In this document: positions 6,438 to 15,501 of the stretch, piece by piece
Position numbering within the stretch: position 1 is the first letter of the stretch
Layout of the letters: every line of letters starts with the position of its first letter
DNA from: a virus
Reading direction: 5' to 3' (one strand)
DNA: 50,092 bases
Virus record (IMG/VR): IMGVR_UViG_3300033149_005642
Location: 1 to 50,092 of that record
Notes under the pieces: model-generated
What the model was told of the DNA's origin: nothing
The model's input: the letters and a program-made list of their open reading frames with translations, nothing else
Database searches by the model: none
Translations under genes and position numbers: made by a program

Positions 6438-8482
6438 TTTCCACCTACCTGTTTCCCGAAGACCGGCGAGACGCGGAGAAGGCGCTGGAGGACGCCGCGC
6501 AGGCCGCCATAGCCATTCGTAACGTCCATTCCGTCGGATGGATCATCAACTATCATTATCTCAACGGTATTCGGTCGTTTCCCCTCATCAACTACCGGGA
6601 CGGACGTGTCCAGATAAGGTATTCCAACCAGAAAGGGCAACAGGGTTTCCGCTATGAGGAAGCTCTGGTCCGGTTCACCAACGAACTCGGTCGTCTGTCC
6701 CGTATGGACATCGCGCCGTCCGTAAAACTCCTAGGCATGAGCCTCGACGGCGTTCGGAAGCGTTCCGTAGCTCAAATCGTTCTGTCCAGTCTCTACAATC
6801 CCAGTTACCTCGACACCGTCAAGATTCCGTTCCTGCGGGTGCTCCTCGCTTTCGGCACGGCGGGTATAGCGGGTTGGCGGGTGGAAGGCCCGGACGGCTA
6901 TCCTCGTTACCCCCTCGAAGTGATACCACCTTGGGAGCTTCTGCCCTTTCCCGCCGACCCGGTAGTGCCTGCGGACGAAAAGGGTCTCATTCGGACTCGT
7001 TGGGTTCCGATAGAGTGGCTCAAAACCCATAAGGACGTGTGGAAACGTATCGACCGGTCCCGCCACAACGAGATAAAAGTGATCCGAGTGACTTACGGAA
7101 ACGTGACCACGAGGGAGGCCGGTCCCCAGGCCGGTGCCTCTTCCAACTATCGCTTCTCCGCCGAAATCCGGGAGGGACTCTCGGATGCGATGCTGAAAAG
7201 AGACGGAACGGGGGGCGGTAAGGACATGAGGACGCAGGAGTTCGTAAACCTCCGGGAACTTTGGCTTTACAACGAACTGGGGAAGGTGAGCCAGTACGTG
7301 GTGACGGTGGGAGGCGTGTGTGCCATCAACGATAAGTTCGAGGGCCACGACGCCTATCCTCCCCCCATCGGGATCGCCCGATATCATCATGTCGGCGGGT
7401 TCTGGGGTCGATCCTTCGTCGGACCCCTCATTCCCATCGTGGATGAGACCGAAAAGATGCTGGCGAACCTCTTCACCAACATCCAGGACCTCGACCTCTT
7501 CGGTCTCGTCCTCGTACCTACGACTTCCGGCATCAATCTCAACGCGCTCAACGCCCGCCGGAGGCCCCGTGCCATGCCATACGAGCCGGACGTGGCGGCT
7601 CCCCAACACAAACCCTTCAATCTCACTCCTGCCAATACCGGTACTCTTCCGGGAGAGGTGGCGAAGATGGGGATGGACGTGGTGGAGCGGCTTTCCGGCC
7701 AAACCCAGATGCTCCAGGGCGAGGCTCCGGGCCGTGTAGACTCCGCCAGGGCTCTCGGTCTCCTTATGGAAACCTCGTCCATTCCGCTCGGAGGACCAGC
7801 CGCCACCGTCGCCGCCGCCTTCTCCCTCGTCTATGCCTCCGTCCTGTACGACGCGAGAAAGAGGATGGACGCAAAAGGCGTCGTAAAATATACCTTCCTG
7901 GATGATACGCTTGCGGGAGTAGTCCTCGACCCCGATGGCAACATCTCGCTTGCTGAGAACGCCATTCCCGACCCCGACGAGATCGAGATTTCCATTGCCA
8001 GCCGTTACCCGCAATCCTCCGAGCAGCGGAAAGAGGAACTCTTCCTCCTTCTCAAGGCCGGACTTATCAGCCCCCGGCAATTCCGCATCCAGGCCCGCAT
8101 CCTCGGTCTCGATCTCCCCGTCTCCAACGACGCGGAGTGGGAAAACTATCGACAGGCAGTTCTCAACAACATCCGGCTCTTCAACGACGGCGAAACCCCC
8201 GGCGAGGTGGTGATCGGCGAGCACGAGAACCACGAGATACACCTGGAACGCATCGATGCCTTTATGGCCCGGCCCGAATACCGGCTCGCCAGCGCGGCAG
8301 TCCGGGAAGCCTTCGAGAAGTTGCGGGAAGAGAGACGAGTACGCATGGGCGTATACCCCGATCAGCTTCCTTATCCTGAAGAAATGGCGATGGAGGAAAC
8401 CCAGGGAGGACCTCCGTCTCCTGCAGCGATGGCTGCGCAGGCCGTGCAGCCGTCCCAGGCCCAACAGGTTCCGATAGAATAG
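6434..8482 (+). CDS. Portal protein
   Basis: A 682-residue protein in the canonical slot after terminase and before scaffold. It has a mixed alpha/beta N-terminal body, a long Trp/Tyr-rich middle, then a helical region around residues 400-460 (Met-Gly-Met-Asp-Val-Val-Glu-Arg-Leu-Ser-Gly), typical of portal stem helices. The C-terminal portion is a charged helix ending in a Gln/Ala-rich tail. Length and order match large portals of podoviruses. The assignment rests on gene order, size and fold-like pattern rather than a catalytic motif. Confidence 0.85.
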   Translation: MISTYLFPEDRRDAEKALEDAAQAAIAIRNVHSVGWIINYHYLNGIRSFPLINYRDGRVQIRYSNQKGQQGFRYEEALVRFTNELGRLSRMDIAPSVKLLGMSLDGVRKRSVAQIVLSSLYNPSYLDTVKIPFLRVLLAFGTAGIAGWRVEGPDGYPRYPLEVIPPWELLPFPADPVVPADEKGLIRTRWVPIEWLKTHKDVWKRIDRSRHNEIKVIRVTYGNVTTREAGPQAGASSNYRFSAEIREGLSDAMLKRDGTGGGKDMRTQEFVNLRELWLYNELGKVSQYVVTVGGVCAINDKFEGHDAYPPPIGIARYHHVGGFWGRSFVGPLIPIVDETEKMLANLFTNIQDLDLFGLVLVPTTSGINLNALNARRRPRAMPYEPDVAAPQHKPFNLTPANTGTLPGEVAKMGMDVVERLSGQTQMLQGEAPGRVDSARALGLLMETSSIPLGGPAATVAAAFSLVYASVLYDARKRMDAKGVVKYTFLDDTLAGVVLDPDGNISLAENAIPDPDEIEISIASRYPQSSEQRKEELFLLLKAGLISPRQFRIQARILGLDLPVSNDAEWENYRQAVLNNIRLFNDGETPGEVVIGEHENHEIHLERIDAFMARPEYRLASAAVREAFEKLREERRVRMGVYPDQLPYPEEMAMEETQGGPPSPAAMAAQAVQPSQAQQVPIE

Positions 8483-8492
8483 GAGGCCAATT

Positions 8493-9404
8493 ATGCCGGA
8501 CGAATTGAGAAACGATCAGGACGCAAAGCAGGAGCCGGAACAGGGTGCGGCTCCGGAGACCCCCGCTCCCGCCAAGGAAGAGCCGGACGAGGAGGATGCA
8601 CCACAGACGTTCACTGTCACGGTGAACGGGGAGAAGAGAACGATCACTTTGGAGGAGGCCCTGAAGGCTTACGAGAAGGTGACGGGTGCCGATGAGAAGT
8701 TTCGGGCAGCCGCCGACCTCGCCAAGCAAGCCCAGAAAGGCATACGAATATCCGAACTGTTGGAGAAGGGACGACGGGAGCCGCTCTCCCAATCCGAACT
8801 CATCGAATACGCCAACCTCCTCGGTATTCCACAGGAGGACGTCCTGGCCGCCATGACGGGGGAAGAAGAGGAGGACGAAGGGGAAGAGACGGGGAGCGCC
8901 GCCTCTCCCAGCCTTCCCAAGACCCCGTCCCCCGTCAAGTTCGAGGATTTGGACCCCCAACTGCAACGTGACCTGGAAAAGTTGAGGGAACAGGAGATAG
9001 AACGGGGAAGGGAGGCTATCCGTAAGGAAGTGACGGAGGCTGTTGACAAAGACAAGGTTCTTGGTAAAATGATAGCGGCTTCACCGGACCGCGCCGAAGC
9101 GATCCGGAATCTGGTGCTTATGGAGGTGGAACGGGAAGCGATCGTGTACGGGCAGGAGTACGGACCCGACATGGTGAATAGAGCGATTCAGATCGCTCGG
9201 TCGATAGTCACCTCGCTCGGTACGCCGGAAAGGCCCCAGGAACCCGCACTTCGGGGACTGGGTGTGGCTCCCTCGCTCGGCTCTGAGAGCTTCTATACGG
9301 GGAAACCTCCTAAGCGCGTTCCCGTGACGGACGGTGATTACGAGGACGTGGCAGTACAGCGCTTCTACGCGAGACAGGCGCAACTGCGGGCCGGGTCCCA
9401 ATAA
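8493..9404 (+). CDS. Scaffolding protein
   Basis: A 303-residue, very acidic protein between portal and major capsid protein. The first 35 residues are Pro/Glu-rich; long charged helices follow (Glu/Lys/Arg/Leu), with an acidic run Glu-Glu-Glu-Glu-Asp-Glu near residue 128. A Thr-Pro-Ser-Pro-Val insert encoded by the dispersed 14-bp element lies at the junction of the acidic linker and the C-terminal helices. Composition and position are those of an assembly scaffold. A promoter-like TTGACA-N16-TAAAAT lies inside the gene at 9043-9070 and could boost capsid expression. Confidence 0.85.
   Translation: MPDELRNDQDAKQEPEQGAAPETPAPAKEEPDEEDAPQTFTVTVNGEKRTITLEEALKAYEKVTGADEKFRAAADLAKQAQKGIRISELLEKGRREPLSQSELIEYANLLGIPQEDVLAAMTGEEEEDEGEETGSAASPSLPKTPSPVKFEDLDPQLQRDLEKLREQEIERGREAIRKEVTEAVDKDKVLGKMIAASPDRAEAIRNLVLMEVEREAIVYGQEYGPDMVNRAIQIARSIVTSLGTPERPQEPALRGLGVAPSLGSESFYTGKPPKRVPVTDGDYEDVAVQRFYARQAQLRAGSQ
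8923..8936 (-). repeat. Dispersed 14-bp element
   Basis: Perfect copy inside the linker of the scaffold gene. Confidence 0.9.
9043..9070 (+). promoter_or_regulatory. Candidate sigma70 promoter upstream of capsid gene
   Basis: TTGACA (9043-9048), 16-bp spacer, TAAAAT (9065-9070), within the scaffold gene and about 435 bp before the capsid start. It could be fortuitous, but it closely matches the other promoter-like sites in the genome. Confidence 0.5.
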
Positions 9405-9505
9405 ATCCGGCATCAGGCGTTCCTCAGTGAACCGGAACAGAAGGGGACGGCTGTGGGTCTTCGTTTTGGGACATACATCTTAGGTGACGTTTCGGAGGCA
9501 ATGCA

Positions 9506-11011
9506 GTGGCTGCGAATACAAGCACTACGGCTGCAGCCCTGGCCGATCTGGTCAAGGAAGAGTTGCCTCCGGGAATCCGGGAGACCCTACCCGAACTCGA
9601 CCCGGTTTTCACGGAGGTGATTCAAACTTCGCAGGAGGTGGTCCGAGACCTCATTGGCTCGGAATGGAAGATCAGGTACAACCTGGAGACGAGCCTCGCT
9701 GGCGGCGTGAAGTGGGTGTCGCCCGGCGGAGGCACGGTGAACCTCGGTTCGGTCGCCGAGCCTCTCAGGCAGTCTCTGGTGTGGGGAACGCAGCAATCAT
9801 TCCCGACCGCTGCGGAGTCCCCCGCCGTCGGCAACATCCGTCTCACGCTCTCGATGGCGAAACTCTTCGGCAACTTCTACCTGCCGGAGGATGTCTTCGC
9901 GTCCGATGAACTTTCCAGTTCGGTCGTCCGGGAAGTCGTTCGGAACATCAAGGGCGTGGCGAAGCGGGTGGCCCAGCAGAACATCGTCTGGTTCTACCTG
10001 CCTTCCACCGGCGAGCTGTGTACCGTCAGCGGTATCAGTTCGTACAGCGGCAAAGCCGAAATCACGTTCACGCCGGATAACGGGAGAATCCGGTGGTTCT
10101 ACAACGGTATGGTGGTGGACGTTTACAATCAGGACTTCACCACCAACCGCACGTCGGACTTCGCCGTCGTCGTGGACAACGTGGACTACCTGAACAAGAC
10201 GGTCCGGCTCGTTCGTCCCGACGGCACGGCCTTCCCTGCCGGGTTCGTGAATGGGGACAAGGTCGTGGCGAAGGATTGTTACAGCAGCGGGAAACTCGGC
10301 CCTTACGGTCTGGATGACTGGACTAAGAGTTCGGGTGCTCTGTTCGACGCAAGCAGCGGAGTGAACGTGAGCAACTACTCTCAGTTCAAGTCTCTCGTTT
10401 CGGACATTTCGGCCTCTCTGACCGAGTCCACCCTCGCGGAGAAGATGGGCCAGTTCGTGGACGCCTACGGGCTGTACCTCGACACGGTCATCACTACGCG
10501 GGGTGTGACCCAGGGCTTCATGGAGCAACCGACGTTCGGAAAGGGAGAGTTCATCTTCAACCGGCAGGGTGCTCCCCTGAACTTCGTGGGCGGCTGGTCG
10601 AAGGTCGGTTTCGTGTACGACGGGCGGAACTACCAGTGGTTGATTTCGCCCTACATGCGCGAAGAGACCCTCTACGTCGTCAAGCTCGGCGGCAAGAACC
10701 TGAAGCGTTACGTTCCCCCGAACGTTCCGCAGATGGGTTCCCGCGCGGACTTCGGCGGCGAGATTCGGTTCCTTGCCGGTCTCGGAGGCGGATCGGGCAT
10801 CTTCAAGCTCGCTCACACCTCCGCAGGTGCGACTCAGCCGATGGTGGAAGCCCCCTTCATCTCCAGATGCCAGATGGCCCCGGAGATCGTCATGGGGATC
10901 AAACTCACCAGCATCACCGAGTCACCGGCAATCGCCACGACAACCACCACGACAACCAGTACGTCTACGAGCACGACTTCGACGACCACGACTTCCACTA
11001 CGACTCCGTAA
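9506..11011 (+). CDS. Major capsid protein with Thr-rich C-terminal tail
   Basis: A 501-residue protein starting at GTG 9506 with GGAGG 6 bases upstream. An Ala/Thr-rich N-terminus leads into a mixed alpha/beta body compatible with an HK97-type fold. Order (portal, scaffold, capsid), size and the strong terminator directly after the gene support the call. The last ~27 residues are almost entirely Thr and Ser, a mucin-like tail that would presumably be exposed on the particle surface. Four other genes in the module carry similar tracts, next to glycosyltransferases. Codon choice is CTC/GTC/TTC-rich, as expected for a highly expressed gene. Confidence 0.88.
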   Translation: MAANTSTTAAALADLVKEELPPGIRETLPELDPVFTEVIQTSQEVVRDLIGSEWKIRYNLETSLAGGVKWVSPGGGTVNLGSVAEPLRQSLVWGTQQSFPTAAESPAVGNIRLTLSMAKLFGNFYLPEDVFASDELSSSVVREVVRNIKGVAKRVAQQNIVWFYLPSTGELCTVSGISSYSGKAEITFTPDNGRIRWFYNGMVVDVYNQDFTTNRTSDFAVVVDNVDYLNKTVRLVRPDGTAFPAGFVNGDKVVAKDCYSSGKLGPYGLDDWTKSSGALFDASSGVNVSNYSQFKSLVSDISASLTESTLAEKMGQFVDAYGLYLDTVITTRGVTQGFMEQPTFGKGEFIFNRQGAPLNFVGGWSKVGFVYDGRNYQWLISPYMREETLYVVKLGGKNLKRYVPPNVPQMGSRADFGGEIRFLAGLGGGSGIFKLAHTSAGATQPMVEAPFISRCQMAPEIVMGIKLTSITESPAIATTTTTTTSTSTSTTSTTTTSTTTP

Positions 11012-11065
11012 CGGACGGTGGAAAGTGGTCCCGCTTTACGGCTCGGTTACGTGGCGGGAGGACGG

Positions 11066-11100
11066 AACGGGGGGGCTTCGGCCTCCCCGTTTCCTTTTTC
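11066..11100 (+). terminator. Rho-independent terminator after capsid gene
   Basis: An 11-bp stem (AACGGGGGGGC paired with GCCTCCCCGTT, one G-T pair) closes a TTCG tetraloop and is followed by tcctttttc. A textbook intrinsic terminator, probably partial to permit read-through. Confidence 0.9.
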
Positions 11101-11131
11101 CTATTCCACGTGAAACAATGGGAGTGATGCC

Positions 11132-11521
11132 GTGATAAGAATACGCAACGACCGTCACGAAATCCATGAGATACCTTTTTCCGGGTTCCTCCGCCGAACC
11201 TTTCCGGAATTCCCCGGCCTCTTTGTGTATCGTCATCGCACCTCCGGGAACTGGGTCGTAGCTCGGTGGGTACGGGAACGCGACCGTATCGCCCAGGAAC
11301 TTCTCATTATCGGTCCGTCCCTGGCCCGCCTCTCCCGCGAGTTCGTCTCGGAACTCCGCGCCCTCCTGTACCATCCCGTCACAAAACGGGAATTTCTCCG
11401 GGCCGCGTCCCCCTACGAGACCGCATCCCTTGACGCGGCGGTAGAGGCCAACGACGAACACGACTTCTGGCGTCACCGTTGGGGCAAGAAGACGTTCTCC
11501 GTCCCCCGTCTTTGGAGATAG
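11132..11521 (+). CDS. Hypothetical protein after capsid
   Basis: A 129-residue protein from GTG 11132 (GGGAGTGATGCC upstream). It is basic, Arg/His/Trp-rich and probably helical, with no recognised motif. Between capsid and the surface or connector genes, it could be a head-completion or minor virion protein. Its last codons contain a 13/14 match to the dispersed element (Ser-Val-Pro-Arg). Confidence 0.7.
   Translation: MIRIRNDRHEIHEIPFSGFLRRTFPEFPGLFVYRHRTSGNWVVARWVRERDRIAQELLIIGPSLARLSREFVSELRALLYHPVTKREFLRAASPYETASLDAAVEANDEHDFWRHRWGKKTFSVPRLWR
11497..11510 (-). repeat. Dispersed 14-bp element (13/14)
   Basis: One mismatch to the consensus; encodes Ser-Val-Pro-Arg at the end of the gene at 11132. 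Confidence 0.6.
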
Positions 11522-11527
11522 CATATC

Positions 11528-12904
11528 ATGGCGAGTCTCGTCTTCCCGTCCGATCGGCAAACCCCGGAAGACCGCTATCGTTATCTCTATGCCTGCGTCG
11601 AGAAGCTGCGCCTGGAGCATAACAAGTACGCGGGGATAACGACGCCGAAGGCGGAGAGACGTCGCCGCCGTTGTCACGAACTCCAGCACGTCATCTTTCG
11701 TGAGATTCACCGGTTGCGGGCCAAGGTCCAGACGGAGACGTGGAACCCCGCCGACGAAGAACCTCCCCGCTTTATGCGATTGAAGGATGAGGGACTTTCC
11801 CGACACACTGAGGCCGACCCCGAAGCCTTGACCGGGATGTCCCTCGCCGATGAACCCGAATCCCGAACCCTCGATCCTACGGAAGACTTCACGACCTACA
11901 CCGAGGTGGACCCGAACAGTCACCTATCCAGAACATCGAGCGTCATCACGGCCAGTCACCTGAACTGCAACGAAGACGCCTATATCTATGATGATAAGGG
12001 TGCCGGTCACTTCGGAAGCACTTTCACGCACTATTACAAAGTCAACTGGATCGACTCATCCCAGTATAGAGATTGTGCCCTCTGGGCGGTCAGTAACGTA
12101 GTCGATGACGCGAAGAGCTGGCTCGATAACTATAGCGAAGCTGTCTTCCACTATACTTACAGCTATTATACCGGCCATCCTCGCATGTACATTGAAGATG
12201 CAGAAACGAGGACGCTGAGTAGTTACAGGCAATTCCACGACGAAGCGAACCCGGTCTATTATACTGTGGAGCGCACGGATGCCTTCACTATATATCTTCG
12301 GGCATACAGCGACGCCGCCCGCACCAACGAACTGACCGGTTCCCCCCTCAGCATCTCGTTGCAGGGCACTTCTTATCGTTATGTTTTCGGGGTCTGTTCT
12401 TGGAACGATGGTGACTCCGCCGACTTGAATTTTACGATGGAGGACCTCGATCTGAACGAGGGCGGAGGAACAACTACTACCTCGACTACGTCCACCACCT
12501 CGACTACATCTACTACGACATCTACCACTACCACGACTACTCCGGCTCCCACCACCACGACTACTACGTCTACGACTACCACCACCACGTCGTCTACTAC
12601 TTCTACGACCACCACTTCTACAACCACGTCTACTACCACCACGCCACCGCCTACGACTACTACCACGACAAGTTCTACGACGAGTTCGACTACAACCACT
12701 TCGACGACTACGGTGCCTCCCACTACGACTACGACGGCGGCTCCGACGAGCAGCACGAGTTCCACGAGTACGTCTTCGACGACGAGCACGACTACTACCA
12801 CTTCCACCACGACGCCGTATACTCCGGGGGAGGTGGTGCGTGCCAAGTGGGATCGGACGTTGGCGAACGGACAGGTACTATTGACGGGAGGTGTGGTGGG
12901 ATGA
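11528..12904 (+). CDS. Probable virion surface protein with long mucin-like Thr/Ser region
   Basis: A 458-residue protein. A basic helical N-terminus (1-75) is followed by a beta-rich domain (about 120-310) with many Tyr/Trp/Ser strands, reminiscent of lectin-like beta sandwiches. Residues about 316-432 are almost purely Thr and Ser with rare Pro and Ala. A short beta-like C-terminal segment ends the protein. The Thr tract uses ACT/ACC/ACG interchangeably, so it is conserved as protein rather than as a DNA repeat. The gene overlaps the next one by ATGA. Likely a decoration or fibre-like protein; the specific function is unknown. Confidence 0.75.
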   Translation: MASLVFPSDRQTPEDRYRYLYACVEKLRLEHNKYAGITTPKAERRRRRCHELQHVIFREIHRLRAKVQTETWNPADEEPPRFMRLKDEGLSRHTEADPEALTGMSLADEPESRTLDPTEDFTTYTEVDPNSHLSRTSSVITASHLNCNEDAYIYDDKGAGHFGSTFTHYYKVNWIDSSQYRDCALWAVSNVVDDAKSWLDNYSEAVFHYTYSYYTGHPRMYIEDAETRTLSSYRQFHDEANPVYYTVERTDAFTIYLRAYSDAARTNELTGSPLSISLQGTSYRYVFGVCSWNDGDSADLNFTMEDLDLNEGGGTTTTSTTSTTSTTSTTTSTTTTTTPAPTTTTTTSTTTTTTSSTTSTTTTSTTTSTTTTPPPTTTTTTSSTTSSTTTTSTTTVPPTTTTTAAPTSSTSSTSTSSTTSTTTTTSTTTPYTPGEVVRAKWDRTLANGQVLLTGGVVG

Positions 12905-14163
12905 GATATCTCAACGATTACGGACGGGGTGCCACCGTGCGGTTCCGGTGGAGCACCAACGATACGAACGGAGCCTCCGTCACCCGGAGTACCGACGGGG
13001 CCATCCGAGTATACAAGGACGGCGGCACGTCGTATTCCACTACCGGGATCACCGATACGGAGGACTTCAACGGTCTGGCGGGAGTCCACCTCTGCGAGAT
13101 AGATTTGACCGCCGACAGCTTCTACCAGCCGGGTCACGATTACGACGTGGTATTGGCGGGGGCGGTCATCGACGGGCAGACCGTGAACGCGGTCATCGCC
13201 AGCTTCTCGGTGGAGAACCGTTATCCCTTCGCTACGGCGACCTCTTCCTCCACCAGCTCCGGCGGCGTGGCGGGCCTCACGGACGGGTTCCTCTACAAGG
13301 GTATCATGCTGCTCCGTGAACTTCTGGACGAACCCGACGTGAACGCAAAGTACACGGATGCCCGCCTCATCGAGTATCTGGAGTCCGCTTACGGAGACGT
13401 GCTCGGCGAATACAACCGAAACTGTCCCGCGCCGCTCCTCTGCTACTACGACGTGACGCTGGCAAATACCACTTCCCGTCAATGGTATGCCTTACCGCCC
13501 TCCGTGGTCGGCATGATTCGGATGATAGAACTCCTGGATTCCAACGATAACGTTGTGGGGCGGCTTCGAGACAGGCCCATGTTGTCGGCTTCCGGGCAAG
13601 GATGGCGGTTGGAGGGCCACAACTTGTTCGTGGAAGAGGACCGGTTCACCACGGGCTACAAAATGAGGATATACTATATCCCGACGGGGACCGCCCGTCT
13701 TCACGAGGGGACCGCTGCGGCCCTTACCGCCTCCACCATCACGCTCGCGTCGTCTCCCTCGCGTGGGACCCTCGACATGACGCCCAATGCCTACGGGGGT
13801 TCCGTAGTCCGCATCCTCGGAGCCGACACCAATTACGTGATGCAGGAGCGGATTATTACGGATTACGATGCGCAGACCAGGGTGGCAACCGTGCGACCCG
13901 ACTTCGATCCCGTCCCTTCCGGTACCGTCAACTACGAGATAGGTCCCATTCTCGGTGCCATCTTCCAGAAACCGATGATCTGGCGGGCCGCCTCGGCCAT
14001 CGCCGCGATGGAATGGGGTATGGGCGCGAAATATAAGGCCCTCGTGGCGGAAGAACAGCGGCTTCTTCGTACTCTCCGTCTGAACGCCGCCAACACCAAC
14101 ATCTTCAACGGTATCGCTTTCCGACGGGATACGGTGCTGGCCGAGACGGACGACAACGGATGA
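12901..14163 (+). CDS. Head-tail connector with N-terminal Ig-like domain
   Basis: A 420-residue protein starting at ATG 12901 (GGGAGG upstream). Residues 1-112 form a beta-rich module (Val-Arg-Phe-Arg-Trp-Ser-Thr, then an Asp-Val-Val-Leu-Ala-Gly strand), resembling Ig-like domains on phage structural proteins. A Ser/Thr/Gly linker follows, then a largely helical region with Asp-Ala-Arg-Leu-Ile-Glu-Tyr-Leu and alpha/beta segments, resembling gp4/gp6-type connectors. The stop codon TGA is the first triplet of a copy of the dispersed element (14161-14175). Function is inferred from position after portal and capsid. Confidence 0.65.
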   Translation: MRYLNDYGRGATVRFRWSTNDTNGASVTRSTDGAIRVYKDGGTSYSTTGITDTEDFNGLAGVHLCEIDLTADSFYQPGHDYDVVLAGAVIDGQTVNAVIASFSVENRYPFATATSSSTSSGGVAGLTDGFLYKGIMLLRELLDEPDVNAKYTDARLIEYLESAYGDVLGEYNRNCPAPLLCYYDVTLANTTSRQWYALPPSVVGMIRMIELLDSNDNVVGRLRDRPMLSASGQGWRLEGHNLFVEEDRFTTGYKMRIYYIPTGTARLHEGTAAALTASTITLASSPSRGTLDMTPNAYGGSVVRILGADTNYVMQERIITDYDAQTRVATVRPDFDPVPSGTVNYEIGPILGAIFQKPMIWRAASAIAAMEWGMGAKYKALVAEEQRLLRTLRLNAANTNIFNGIAFRRDTVLAETDDNG

Positions 14164-14250
14164 CGGGGGACGGGGCATGTACGTATATCCTTCGATAGGC
14201 GTCCGGGACTCCTTCGCCAGCCTGGTACCGGCAAAACCCCGTCCCCCGTC
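14162..14250. repeat. Inverted pair of dispersed 14-bp elements
   Basis: A plus copy at 14162-14175 and a minus copy at 14237-14250 could fold into a 14-bp stem with a 61-base loop. The first copy supplies the stop codon of the upstream gene and lies where the ribosome site of the next gene (ATG 14177) should be. The second encodes Pro-Arg-Pro-Pro-Ser. Confidence 0.9.
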
Positions 14251-14638
14251 GATCTCAGGGGGAAAGATTCGATTGGCGGGGGAAGACCGGCGGTCGGAAG
14301 AGGAGATGCTTCAGGCGGCGCTGGAAGACCAAGTGAAGTCCCTTTTTTATAAGCCGCCCCGGTGGGATAATGTCCAGTCGTACCTTTCCGATCCTGTGTT
14401 GCCGGATTTCCGGAGTCCCAGGCCCGTCGGAGCCAACCGTTATCTCACCCTGCTCACCAGCATCGTGAAGCAGGGCAGCAATTATATCGTGGGGAAGAAC
14501 ATCTTCAAGATCACGAAGGGACTCATTCAATATATCGGTTCGACCACGTCCACGCTCGCGGCTCCTACGACTACTACCAGTAGCAGTACGTCGAGCACGA
14601 CCACTTCCACGACTACTACGACCACCACGACCTCGTGA
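14177..14638 (+). CDS. Minor virion protein with Thr/Ser-rich tail
   Basis: A 153-residue protein. The G-rich dispersed element directly upstream is the only Shine-Dalgarno-like sequence for ATG 14177. The N-terminal 120 residues are mixed, with a Pro-Arg-Pro-Pro-Ser insert from a second element copy; the last ~32 residues are nearly all Thr/Ser. A start downstream of the hairpin is possible but none has a better ribosome site. The folding pair of elements therefore spans the translation start, which could modulate expression. Function unknown. Confidence 0.65.
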   Translation: MYVYPSIGVRDSFASLVPAKPRPPSISGGKIRLAGEDRRSEEEMLQAALEDQVKSLFYKPPRWDNVQSYLSDPVLPDFRSPRPVGANRYLTLLTSIVKQGSNYIVGKNIFKITKGLIQYIGSTTSTLAAPTTTTSSSTSSTTTSTTTTTTTTS

Positions 14639-14649
14639 GGTAAGGCGAG

Positions 14650-15501
14650 ATGTATGTGCAGCCGCCGTTGGAGGCGGAGCAGTTGCCGGGTGCTCTTCCT
14701 CCCACGTTCCGGAAGACGTTCCTGGAGGGAGGCTACGTGCGTCTTGTAGATTGGGGAGGTCGTCAAACCAAACTCGAACATTTTCTCACTGCTTCCTCCT
14801 ACGATTTCGACAGCGACGATCCCCAGGGACTTCTCAACCGTTTCCTCGACTATCTGCGCCGCGCCTCCGCCGGATGGTCGATCATCTGGGACATCGTTCG
14901 GGATGACGACGGCCTCCATCCGGCCATCGGTCCCATCTTCACCGGCCCCGGCGGTCTTGACGTACCCCCTAATGTTCCCGGCGGCGTAGGTACCACCACC
15001 GCCACGACCACCGCAACCACTACCGCAACGACTACGCCGACGACCACTGCAACCACGACTGCAACCACTACGCCTACCACCACTTCTTCTTCGTCGTCGT
15101 CATCGTCATCGTCTTCAACCACCTCTTCTTCTTCTTCAACCACTACTACATCTTCATCGACGACGACCACTGCAACCACCACGCCGACGACTACTGCGAC
15201 AACTACCACAACTACTTCCCCGACGACTACAACAACCACGGTTGCGTGGGGTCCGTGCTGCTACGAGTGTGTCTGCGTTGGAGCTGGATACGGGACAACT
15301 ACGAGCGACTGTGTAGAAGGTCCGGGCGATTGCACTAATCAGCCTCCAGACACTTACTGTTACTATAATGAGACGGAGATCACATGTTGGGCGGTTACGC
15401 CCGGAGAGAATCTGCACGGGTGTCATTACTGGCCCCCGAACTGTGATGAAGAATCTCATGGGTGCGTCGTTTACGAATATTCGTCGGAGACATGTGAATG
15501 A
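14650..15501 (+). CDS. Virion-associated protein: Thr/Ser mucin-like linker and Cys-rich C-terminal domain
   Basis: A 283-residue protein with three parts. Residues 1-113 are globular (Trp/Asp/Tyr-rich, ending Gly-Pro-Gly-Gly-Leu). Residues about 114-198 are a Thr/Ser/Ala/Pro tract including a run of about 11 serines. Residues 199-283 hold 12 cysteines and many Gly/Tyr/Trp, probably disulfide-stabilised. The last module resembles small secreted binding domains and would suit a receptor-binding or surface-display tip on a flexible stalk. No signal peptide is present, consistent with virion assembly. The stop overlaps the next start (ATGA). Function inferred only. Confidence 0.72.
   Translation: MYVQPPLEAEQLPGALPPTFRKTFLEGGYVRLVDWGGRQTKLEHFLTASSYDFDSDDPQGLLNRFLDYLRRASAGWSIIWDIVRDDDGLHPAIGPIFTGPGGLDVPPNVPGGVGTTTATTTATTTATTTPTTTATTTATTTPTTTSSSSSSSSSSSTTSSSSSTTTTSSSTTTTATTTPTTTATTTTTTSPTTTTTTVAWGPCCYECVCVGAGYGTTTSDCVEGPGDCTNQPPDTYCYYNETEITCWAVTPGENLHGCHYWPPNCDEESHGCVVYEYSSETCE

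Noticed and set aside
12379-13482. Long minus-strand Val-rich frames opposite the Thr/Ser tracts (also 14850-15239 and 21787-22320)
   Set aside because: They are the reverse complement of the ACN/AGY-rich coding tracts and have no ribosome sites; shadows.
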